A stretch of 64,000 nt of DNA, taken from positions 14,312,073 through 14,376,072 of the forward strand of contig CM038471.1 of the NCBI GenBank assembly GCA_021464415.1, written 5' to 3'. Both the position numbers and the translations under genes were made by a program. Every line of letters begins with the position of its first letter. Position 1 is the first letter of the stretch. This document shows, piece by piece, positions 13,801 through 21,765 of the stretch. Source of the DNA: Lonicera japonica. Taxonomy: Eukaryota; Streptophyta; Magnoliopsida; Dipsacales; Caprifoliaceae. Under the pieces are notes generated by a model. It ran no database searches. It saw nothing but the letters and a program-made list of their open reading frames with translations, and was not told where the DNA came from.

Positions 13801-16800
13801 TGTGTATCATGGTGTAAAAAGTTTTAGAACACACTCCCAACTTTTGATTTTTCTTTTAAGAGAAAAACCCAACATACTCTAGTGTGGTCATCAATGAAAG
13901 TTACAAACCAACGTTTGCCAGACCAAGTGGGCACTTTAGAGGGACCCCAAACATCACTATGAATCAAGGTGAAAGGTTGTGATTTCTTATATGGTTGAGA
14001 CGGAAAAACCGTGCGTTGATGTTTCGCTAATTCATAAGATTCTCACCGAAATTTAAGCAAATTTTTATTCATTAATAACTTGGATGTCCTAACCTATAAT
14101 GCCATAGCAACATCTGACTATCACTAGAAACAGAAATAGAATTAAAACAAGTCTGTCGGTCTTGCCTTCCAGAGGTAGACCCATTATTGAAGAAGTAGAG
14201 ACCCCATCCTGTTTAGCAACCCCAATCGTTTTCCCTGAATTTGAATCCTGAAATTCACAATGAGAAGACCAAAAGTTCACGTGACAATTGAGATCAAAAG
14301 CTAATTTGCTAATAGATATAAAATTATAAGATAGATGAGGGACATGTAAGACATTTTCAAGAGTGAGTGACGGAGAAACAATTATTGTTCCTTTGCCAGC
14401 AACAGTAGCGAAAGAACCATCAGCAATTTTAACTTTCTGATTTCCTGCACACGGAGTATATGACGAAAAGAATTCCGAGATACCTGTCATATGGTCAGTG
14501 GCCCCTGAATCTAATATCCAGTTGCTCTGGGATTTGATACAGGCAATTGTAGCTGTAAACTTATTACTTGACTGAGCTATAGAACATGAGGAGCCAGAGT
14601 TTCCTAAGGAATGAGATTGAACCATTTTACACAGATGCTCCATTTGTTCCTTTGTGAATGGAAGTGGTTCTGAGGAAGAATGCTGCTCTGAGTCTGTAGT
14701 GCTTACTTGGAATGCTCGGGTTCCTCCCCTTGTTTTGTTATCCCGCTTCTTCCAATTTGCTAATTTGCCATGAAGCTTCCAACAACTATCCCTAGTATGA
14801 CCTGGCCACTTGCAATGATCACACCACAATCTCTGCTTTCCTCCCCGCTTATCACCATCTACTGCTTTATCAAGGACTACAAGTGCAGATCCTTCACTCT
14901 CTGCACGGGATTCACGTTCGTCCTTCAACATCGCAGATCGTCGAGCCTCTTCTCTCCGTACCTCTGAAAACACTTATCTGATAGTAGGCAATGGTATCCT
15001 GCCTAAAATACGACCCCGAATTTCGTCTAGATCCTTGTTTAATCCAGCCAAGAAGATGAACACGCGACCTTGCTCAACTTTCTTCTTGTAACGAGCACTA
15101 TTATTCGGGTTTTCCCATTCTTCGGTTTCAAACAAATCCAATTCTTGCCATATGGCCTTCATGTCATGGTAGTAAGCTGTAACCCCACGATCCCCTTGTT
15201 GCATCTTCCACAGCCGGTTATTGAGTTCGAACATTTGAGAATGGTTGTTTAGGTCAGAGTACGTTTCCTTAACCGCTTGCCAGATATCCCGAGCGGTCGG
15301 CAGGAACATGTAAGGTTTACCAAGACCAGCCTCCATGGAATTAATCAACCACGAGGTAACCATCGAATTCTCCTCGCGCCACGACTTAAAGCCCGGGTCA
15401 TTAGATGGAGGTGGTATCACCTCGCCATTCACATAATGTAATTTTCTTTTTCCATCAATAAATAACCTCATTGATTGTGCCCATTCAAGGTAGTTTCTCC
15501 CATTCAACTTGTGACTAATGTTCGCCACCGGGTTTTCACTCACAGAATAAATAGAAGCAAACTATGATATAGAATCTATGAACGTAGAAGATGGGCTTGT
15601 AGTAGAACCACTAGCCGAATTTGTGACACCCGGAGTAGTAACACCCACCATAGCAAGTTTATAATTCATATGGCAAGTTTATAATTCAACAACTAAACAA
15701 ACACACACCAAAGCTGAAACAAAACTGAAATCCCAGTGGAAACAACTAATCAATCGAATAAATTCAGGTACCACACGTTAAATCCAATCTGAACCAACTA
15801 ACCAAGCCAAATCCGGACTGAATAAAACCAAACCAAGGCTAAAACCAGGTGCGGAACAGTGAAACGACTTGGACTAGAAAATTCGGCAGTGATCGGAGCT
15901 CCCACGCGCCGTCACGCGCGGTTGATGTCGACGGCGCGTGAGATCCACGCACGGGAAGAGGAGGCGCGTGTGGGCGCGTGAGAAGTCGGTTTCCGGCGCT
16001 GCTTTCAGGGTACACTCGTCTATAAATTCCGACTAAGTGTACATGGTTGGTTTCAGGTGACGGCGACAGCGACAGCGACGGCGGCTAGGGTTTTTAAGGC
16101 AGGTGATGGCGGCTAGGATTAGGGTTTTTTTGTTTTGGCTGGACCCTAGACTAGCTATGGAGTTCCTAACCTAATCCTCTGATATCATGAAGATTTAGAG
16201 AGAACAATCATTTTATTCCATAATCATAATTAATGAAAACAATGCACTTGATATAGGAAATAAAACACAACTCCTAATTAACCTAGAATCCCTATCAAGG
16301 TGGGATTCTACCCACAAATAAAATAACACAAATAAATAATACTGAATTATCAATACTTATCCTCTTTTCTCTATCTATGTCGTTGATGTAGCTGTATTTC
16401 TCCTTTCGGCTTAATAAAAGTTACGTTTTCTATAGAAAAAATGTCACTTTCAGAATCAATCATAAATAAAGTTAAGATCTGAAATTCTGAATTGATTAAG
16501 ACAAGTTTTAAAATTAAACTTAATAATTGTATTCCATGCCAAAAACCAACTCAAACCATAAATTATGACAATATCTACATGTACATCCGACAATTATTTT
16601 TGATTTAGATTGCTTTAGGAAATAAGTTTTGATTGTTCAATTCCACACTAGATTATCAAACCCCATTATTTTTGTAAGAATTCGATGAACTCCCTTAATT
16701 GGGACATTGGTCAACCAAATTTGGCCCATTTTTGGAGGAAATGGCTTTGATGTTTCCCCTGGAAGTAGACACGCTCTGGTGATCTACCATTAGTAGGAAA

Positions 16801-18682
16801 TATGATATTCAATAGAATGGAAGATTCTAGGTTTCCTTTTAAATATATTTTATAAAATCGACAATTTTCATTCAACACAGTGTGTGAAAGTGATCTCTTT
16901 CGGGATTGTGGATTCCTCTTTATGATCCTTGTTTCCACAACTTTGAGTTCTGTGAAATAGGAAGAGTTCTATTGCCTTCTTGGTGTTGAAATATCATTGT
17001 TTTATTTTTATTATTGGGTGCCTTGTGGGGGCGTGGGGACAGACCTATGTGGGGACCGAGGGGGCCACCTGGAATTTTGGGATTTCCTTACTAGATTAAT
17101 TTTACATGCAATAGGTGCACTTCTCAAAAATGTAATTTGAGCAGAAAAGTTTAGCAATAATGAAGATGATCCGGTGGCAAGGCAATGGTGTAAACTGTTC
17201 CTTTGCTAGGGTTCAAATCTTGCTACAAGCCATATATTTTGCCATTGTTCTAAGTACATCTAAAATCCTAGGTTCTCCCTTGGTGCCTTGAGTTGGTTAT
17301 TAGTCGCAATGAGTTGTCAATTGTGCATGCCACTATTAAGGGTCCTTGTAGATTTAGGCGTTTATTTTCGGTTGATCTCCTTTTTCTTATTCTTAGATTG
17401 AGGCATTTATTCTGTTTGATCTCCTTTCCTAAATTGTAATATCCTTTGAATATAACTATGTACTTAAAGCTGTGAATTAAGGGTCTTTGTGCTGGTTGCG
17501 AACATTAGTTTTGCTGTGTTATTTGGCCATTTTTGTCCGTTTGTTCCAATGAGCGACCTTATTTTTGTTGGGATGTTGTTCCCACCTATTCACATATTGG
17601 GGTGAATGCTACGCCCAATTTTTGTTTTTAATTTTACATAATTGGAGAACTGTTTTGGGCTTTTGAACGCCTGTTAAGCACTTAAGCACAAAGGATGCAT
17701 TTTAATGTTTATTTGAAGACTTAAGTAGGAGCAATTTCTCAACAAAAAAGCAACATATTAGGATGGAAATGGATTTGAGTTAAACACATTTTTCAATTTT
17801 TCTGTATGGTTGCCTTTAGAGGAAGGTGATTTTTGACTCAAAAAATTGTCACCATCCGCTTGACCATTACCTTTTAGGTAGGATACAAAGGGCGGAGCAA
17901 TGATTGTATTTTGAAGCAGTGGTCACTTGCCAGGTTTCTTTTGGTTGCTTTTTTTTTCTTTCTTTCTTTGGGTCTTTACAACTGGGTATCCCCACACCTA
18001 GCATAGGGATAGGACTAATCCTTACTTGGGAAACTAGTTGTCCCTAGCTACAAGTGCTTCTAGCAGGAATCGAACTTTTGCACGGTGCAGGAACGGTTCA
18101 TCCACTTGGAGCGTAGATTGCCACCTGTGCCACACCTTGTGGTTCATTTGCAAGGTTTCTGTGATTCAAAAGTTTTCAAGGAGTTGGAGGTCAATTGCCT
18201 GGGCTTTACTGATTTCGTTATTGTTGATTGGAAATGGTTGGGATAATGTGAAATACATAAAAGATATGTGCTCTCATATGACAAGCTTGTTTTCCAGTTG
18301 TTGAGAACAATCGTGACTAAAGTATATAAGCATTACTGTTCCTTTTCCTTTTTCAATGGGCATTCATCAATTTTTATGGTGTTACCTCAGGACGATCAAG
18401 CTTTCATAGAGAATAGTTTAAAAGACAGTGAGAAAGTACAGGTATGTGTGAAAACATGACTAGTCCTCAGAAATTAGTAAATTCTATTTAGAACCCGTAA
18501 AATATATTATGAATCTAATGAGGCTTTGGGTAGATGAATTGTAGATGGAAGATATCAAGTTGTGCGAAGCAGTTCAGAGAGGACTGGAATCGCCTGCATA
18601 TTGCAGTGGCCGTTACGCTCCTTCTGTTGAGAAGGCCATGCATCATTTCCATTGCCTTCTATATGAGAATCTTATTAATTGA
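1817..18682 (+). CDS. CMO: Choline monooxygenase, chloroplastic (ten exons)
   Basis: Exons: 1817-2159, 3571-3616, 3973-4108, 4688-4762, 4873-5082, 5548-5643, 6145-6266, 6384-6477, 18391-18441, 18545-18682. They join in frame into 436 residues, the usual family size, and all introns are GT-AG. The family is a ferredoxin-dependent stromal enzyme that oxidises choline to betaine aldehyde, the first step to glycine betaine. Residues 1 to about 60 are Ser/Thr-rich and look like a transit peptide. The Rieske [2Fe-2S] ligands are C153-x-H155 and C172-x2-H175, with 16 residues between the pairs. The mononuclear iron motif is N275-Y-L-D278 followed by H282 and H287. The ATG at 1817 was chosen over an in-frame GTG at 1805. 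Intron 8 is about 11.9 kb and full of transposons. CMO-like proteins also occur in plants that do not accumulate betaine, so activity is inferred. Confidence 0.95.
3245..3415. repeat. Short dispersed repeat in CMO intron 1
   Basis: The text around 'ttacaaaattaccctccac' and 'ctatacataatg' recurs in CMO intron 6 (about 5680..5965), with the same order of motifs. The two copies frame different inner sequence. This suggests a small non-autonomous element, possibly Helitron-like, but I cannot define its ends. Confidence 0.35.
5283..5465 (+). mobile_element. tRNA-derived SINE, copy 1, in CMO intron 5
   Basis: The element starts AACCACAAGG, carries a B-box-like GGAATTCGATTCC region, and ends in a short A-tract. 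It is flanked by an imperfect 11-bp target duplication, TAATCAG(A/T)GGT, at 5272..5282 and 5466..5476. A second copy with the same internal text lies reversed in intron 8 (17940..18147). An A-rich tail, Pol III-like boxes and target duplications are the marks of a SINE. Confidence 0.75.
5680..5965 (-). repeat. SINE-like or other small repeat in CMO intron 6
   Basis: Read on the - strand, the region contains CCCGGGTTCAAATCCTAG, a good tRNA B-box match. Its outer text is shared with the intron 1 repeat at about 3245..3415. The ends are not defined, and it could be a Helitron-like fragment that picked up a tRNA-like piece. Confidence 0.35.
6583..6783. mobile_element. GGATAA-type MITE
   Basis: The ends resemble each other in inverted orientation (TTTTTGACACGTC on the left; on the right, reversed, TTTGACGTGCAAGATAAAAG). 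The interior has repeated GGATAA/TTATCC words. Similar sequence occurs at about 31003..31372, 61784..63094 and 63098..63331. The ends are approximate and no target duplication was fixed. Confidence 0.45.
8305..8685. mobile_element. PIF/Harbinger (Tourist)-type MITE
   Basis: The terminal inverted repeats are GGCTCTGTTTGATAGCAA on the left and, reversed, GGCTTCGTTTGATAACAA on the right. A TTA trinucleotide flanks both ends (8302..8304 and 8686..8688). A TTA target duplication with G-rich ends is typical of PIF/Harbinger MITEs. It is 381 bp and non-coding, and lies just left of the LINE insertion. Confidence 0.8.
9494..10047. mobile_element. Solo LTR inside the LINE
   Basis: The 554-bp block begins TGATGCGG and ends GTATCA (TG...CA ends). 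It is flanked by the 5-bp duplication AGGTG at 9489..9493 and 10048..10052. It has no coding domains. Removing it with one AGGTG restores the LINE reading frame, which strongly supports the ends. A solo LTR forms when two LTRs of one retrotransposon recombine. The superfamily is not clear, though the length would suit gypsy or copia. Confidence 0.8.
10065..10594. mobile_element. hAT-type MITE inside the LINE
   Basis: The inverted terminal repeats are CAGTGGCGGAGCCAGG and, from the right end reversed, CAGGGGCGGAGCCATG. The exact 8-bp duplication CGTGTGAC lies at 10057..10064 and 10595..10602. The element is 530 bp and has no transposase. It lies 12 bp beyond the right target copy of the solo LTR, so it inserted in the LINE itself and not in the LTR. 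Confidence 0.85.
11119..11295 (-). repeat. Copia 3' LTR
   Basis: This is 177 bp. In element orientation it begins TATTGATAATTC, directly after the purine tract, and ends AAATCTTCA. It has a 9-bp A/T insertion relative to the other LTR. The TA start instead of the usual TG is fixed by both the purine tract and the target duplication. Confidence 0.88.
11303..12373 (-). pseudogene. Copia pol: reverse transcriptase C-terminal part and RNase H
   Basis: An open stretch of 356 codons carries the YVDDM catalytic motif (Tyr codon near 12259), then the copia connection region ([23 protein letters not shown]) and RNase H with TDADWAGS, the SSAEAEFR glutamate region and CDNKAA. It stops just before the purine tract. 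It is out of frame with the upstream RT segment, so it is part of a broken polyprotein. Confidence 0.88.
12411..13313 (-). pseudogene. Copia pol: reverse transcriptase N-terminal part
   Basis: This contains the copia RT opening ([20 protein letters not shown]), the LVAKGFTQ block, and the first catalytic region ([20 protein letters not shown]). It then shifts frame before the YVDD half. The upstream part is the variable, charged linker between integrase and RT. The frame break near 12420 inactivates it. Confidence 0.85.
13320..14088 (-). pseudogene. Copia pol: integrase
   Basis: Translation in shifting frames shows the integrase core: an HSDVWGP segment with the first catalytic Asp, FIDDHTR, a FRSDNGKEF segment with the second Asp, and the [12 protein letters not shown] block with the catalytic Glu. 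A stop codon and at least one frameshift lie within it, so no single open frame covers the domain. Confidence 0.8.
14089..14973 (-). pseudogene. Copia gag C-terminus and protease
   Basis: A zinc knuckle of the C-x2-C-x4-H-x4-C type ([14 protein letters not shown]) marks the end of gag. The aspartic protease active site follows ([13 protein letters not shown]). The frame continues directly from the gag segment across one in-frame TAA. Frame is lost at the left end before the integrase. Confidence 0.85.
14974..15543 (-). pseudogene. Copia gag, N-terminal part
   Basis: This is a 189-codon open frame of the plant copia gag type, with the opening [17 protein letters not shown] and an internal [13 protein letters not shown] stretch. 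It ends at a TAA after the codons for PTIR, in frame with the downstream zinc knuckle. That stop is the only break between the two gag parts, so it is most simply a point mutation. Confidence 0.85.
16188..16355 (-). repeat. Copia 5' LTR
   Basis: This is 168 bp and about 97% identical to the 3' LTR over the shared part by eye. The primer-site-like sequence adjoins its inner end at about 16176..16187. Confidence 0.88.
17940..18147 (-). mobile_element. tRNA-derived SINE, copy 2, in CMO intron 8
   Basis: This is the same family as 5283..5465 but on the opposite strand, with its A-rich tail (seen as a T/C-rich run on the + strand) at 17940..17967. Read on the - strand it has a B box, AAGTTCGATTCCTG. 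It is flanked by TTGC(C/A)AGGTTTCT at 17927..17939 and 18148..18160, a 13-bp duplication with one mismatch. Confidence 0.75.
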
Positions 18683-20832
18683 TTCTCTGAAGAAGGGGAC
18701 AACAAATTAAAGAGGTATCTTAGTAAACTGATGTCTCCTGTTTCATGTACGGACTATATATTTCCTGTGGTTCCAGGATGTTCATAAAATATTTATCTTT
18801 CATTTTGATGCACACTTTTAATAAATTGGATTTCTTTTCTTTAACGAAAAGATTAAGAATTCTTTTATAGATCAAGTCAAGTAAGATCCATCTATATTAT
18901 AAGGCACATATTCAATATAAATTGCCCTGACCCATAGGATAGAAAGGGTACAAACCCTTGGAGATGGCCTTAGGTTCCTAGATAGGGCTGGCCATGGCTA
19001 TAGGAAGGCCCAGGCAATCCCAAGTTCCCTGAGGTGTGTATTATTTGTTTTCTGTTGTCACAAAATTGCTGATATACTTGTACAAATGCATGGTTCGGAT
19101 GTAGTACGGACAAAGCCCTTTAATTACAATTTTTTTTCAAAATACTTGGAAATGTTTCTATCAACGAACATTCATTGCTAAAAGGATGTTCCTTATAATG
19201 GACGGTTCGTACATGGCACAAGGGAACCGAGAAGGGAGATGGTTAGGGCCCCCTCAAAACTCAGAATCGGGTCTTGTTCCTAGAGGTAGTCGTCTTTGTA
19301 GGTTCCTTTTACCTTTTTGTGATACAAGAGTTGATAGATCCAGATGGTTCTAGAAGGGGAGGGGGGCCTGGGTAGGTGTGGGCTTGAATCTAGGCTCTTC
19401 ATGTAAATACTCGCATTTTCAAGCACTTGGGCATAAGCCCAAATCTATTTTCCTTTTTATTTCTTATTAAGTAAATAGAGATTCTTCATATATTGCAAAT
19501 ATAATAAAATAAAATCAGCCCTACGTATTCTGGAGAGAGGCTGGACCCTAAATACTGGTGTGATCCCACTCAAGAAAGGAAGCTTGGTAGTCACTCAGTT
19601 CTTTTCCCACCTGATGATGCTTGAGTTGTTGAGGTTTTGATTACTTCGCTTGTGAGGCTTAGGTATGAATCTAGAGACCAACAATCCCTCTTGGTGGGCA
19701 ATACGTAAGAAGGGCAAGCGCTCGCTAAGTCTTGTGGCATGGATTTTGAAAGCAACTGTACCTAAGGCAAAAGGCAGAGATATTTTTTGTGTTCTGTTAA
19801 GGCAATGGCTGGATTAGAGTACTATTCTGATCTTTCTCTTTCATGATCCTTTCTATAGGTAGAACTACCATGAAATCTGGGCTCAAATCATTCAGTTAAG
19901 TTTTGGAAAACTTGTCGGTCACGGAAAAGTACATTCTTAACTGGATGAATCAATTGGCTCTTGTATTCTTCGCTTTACAGTAGGAAGGGATTGGTCTTGA
20001 GAAAAATTGTGGGAAGTTTGCAATCTCCCCATTTCTCAACACTTCAGCTATCTCATCTTCTCTCCCAACAAGGATATGATATAATGCTCTCTTGTCCGGC
20101 ATTAGGTTTCAGTTTTTTGTTGGTGTTGAGCTTTAGCTGAGATGATAAATAGTTTATTTACTTATTTTCTTCCATGGGAAGAGGTGTTTAGAACGCGGGA
20201 ATGTTCTGTGATCATGACCGAATCTGGATGGATCTGATTTAACTGTTTTACAGAATGAATAGCAACTTTTTTCATGGGTGGTAGGAAGGGTAAAAGCGGT
20301 GTGATATTTTTGACCCCCCACCCCCGTCTTTTTCTTGATCAGAAACAGACTCAAGTGCAGGGATTAGGAAGTTGATTTTGCCATTCATGCTGCATGCCCG
20401 CAGCACTGCAGTTTGTGCTAAATACATTTTTGTAAGTGCGAGAAGTGCCAAAAATTTATTCACGCATTCAACACAAGCTGGCCTTATTGGAGTAAACTGC
20501 TGCCATGTCCATTCAAAAATTAAATAATAATTGTTATAACAAAAGAAAAAAATTAAATCATTCCCTATTATTTATATTTGGTACAAAACTTTGTACATCA
20601 TATTTAAAATGTACAAACTTAGCAATATACATGGGTATATCACGAATGCATCTGATATGGATATCAGATAAACAGCGCTGATTGCTCAAAAAGTTAATAC
20701 TTGCTTTCAGTCCCCCAAACAATTCAGTCACAGTTGTTGACACTCCCAAGTTTCCACCTGCAGAAAAATCTGATCCCTACAAATGGACGTTTCAAACAAA
20801 AACTCTAGTTTCTTTTATTTGGTGCACTAAAA
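18683..20832. other. Convergent intergenic region after CMO
   Basis: The CMO 3' untranslated region starts here. An AATAAA at 18820..18825 is a plausible polyadenylation signal. Beyond it no coding region, transposon end or RNA gene is convincingly seen. The short open frames at 20154..20749 have no recognisable content. Confidence 0.5.
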
Positions 20833-20835
20833 TTA

Positions 20836-21054
20836 GGGTGCGTTTGATCCGCCTTTTTTTTTTCCATGGAAAATTCGTATCTTTAGACTTCGTGCTCTAC
20901 ACTTGAATTGCACCACCTGCCCCCCTCTCCTCTCCTCTCCTCTCAAACAGCACAAACACATATACATATACATAGCCCCGTACGGACAATTTTCGATAGA
21001 ATATCAATTCTAGGCTGTTTGCCTAGAATTCCGTGCTTGCTATCAAAGACACCC
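20836..21054. mobile_element. PIF/Harbinger-type MITE between the two genes
   Basis: The left end is GGGTGCGTTTGAT; the right end reversed is GGGTGTCTTTGATAGC. TTA flanks both sides (20833..20835 and 21055..21057). Inside, AATTCTAGGC and GCCTAGAATT at 21006..21015 and 21021..21030 form a 10-bp stem with a 5-base loop. Confidence 0.7.
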
Positions 21055-21765
21055 TTAGTTCAGTTATTGACAGATAATCAACTCTTTCAAACAGCACATT
21101 GAAGTCTCATAGCCAAATAAATTTAAAACCAAACTCCAATAACTAACAAAATCTGCAAACTCCTGATTTCATCAATCCAAACTATCATCAATCAAGGCAA
21201 CAAAAAAAGTGTCGAAAAAGGAGCAGCCATCATTACTGAGCTTTTTTTAAATTCAACCACGGCACATCGTAAGAACACAAAGAAAAAATCACATGAAAAA
21301 AAATTCCCAATCATAAAGAAAAATATTAAAAGCGAGATTCGCAAAAGCCTCTAGTTCTACTGTATTCACACAAAGTGCTGATATCGTATATACGACGCTC
21401 CTTGTATAAGAGAACATACGCCATTAAGTAGAAGTGTTAGCAGTGGCTTTGTTTAAATTGGTAAATCTCGTGTGGTTAGCATTTTGTACTTTGGGTATTT
21501 GTACATATCTCTTACCTACAAACCTCCTCTCTCTACTTTTGATACTCTCTTCAAGTTGCCACCTGCCTTCCATTGGTTGAACCTGAGACACAAAAGAAAC
21601 ATTATTATTATTATTATTATGTTATTAATAAAATCACACCTAATAATAATCTTTTCAATGCGCCATTAACAACGCAAAATGCTATTGCATGGTAGTACAC
21701 TTGCTTCAAGTATCTTATATTGCTTTGGCAAGAATCATTTTTGCTTTGGCAGAATGCATAAACAA
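21055..21765 (-). other. 3' flank of the Ca2+-ATPase gene
   Basis: This stretch downstream of the stop probably includes the 3' untranslated region. It contains an (ATT)n run at 21601..21620. I could not fix a polyadenylation signal, and no coding match is seen. Confidence 0.45.

Larger units (their letters stand above)
11119..16355 (-). mobile_element. Ty1-copia LTR retrotransposon (decayed)
   Basis: The 5237-bp element lies on the - strand between CTTAT target duplications (11114..11118 and 16356..16360). Its 5' LTR is on the right and its 3' LTR on the left. The order is gag, protease, integrase, reverse transcriptase, RNase H, which defines copia rather than gypsy. A purine tract (TTGAGGGGGAG) abuts the 3' LTR. 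The sequence next to the 5' LTR (TGATATCAGAGG) differs at two sites from the usual initiator tRNA-Met primer site. The LTRs differ by 5 substitutions in about 168 bp and one 9-bp indel, so it is fairly young. Stops and frameshifts prevent independent movement. Confidence 0.92.
8762..16440 (+). mobile_element. 5'-truncated L1-type LINE, interrupted by three elements
   Basis: An exact 12-bp target duplication, ATGTCACTTTCA, flanks it at 8750..8761 and 16441..16452, and it ends in a short A-run. Coding remnants on the + strand show the end of the reverse transcriptase (a [17 protein letters not shown] segment near 8797..8850) and the zinc-binding-type C-terminal domain seen in plant LINEs (segments near 9410..9490 and 10650..11030). 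Without the inserted elements it is about 1.34 kb, so it was truncated on arrival. The reading frame resumes exactly across the solo LTR and MITE sites, apart from their target duplications. Stops and frame breaks make it inactive. Confidence 0.85.
6478..18390 (+). other. CMO intron 8, expanded by nested transposons
   Basis: This intron is about 11.9 kb, against under 1.5 kb for every other CMO intron. It opens GTAGCT and closes CTCAG at intact splice sites. It contains, in order, a GGATAA-type MITE, a PIF/Harbinger-type MITE, a LINE carrying three further elements, and a SINE. The remaining unassigned parts (about 6790..8300 and 16453..17926) show no coding match that I recognise. Correct joining of exons 8 and 9 needs the whole insert to be spliced out. 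Confidence 0.9.

Noticed and set aside
14089..15543. The copia gag and protease frames as host genes
   Set aside because: They lie between paired LTRs with target duplications, and the motifs are those of a copia polyprotein.
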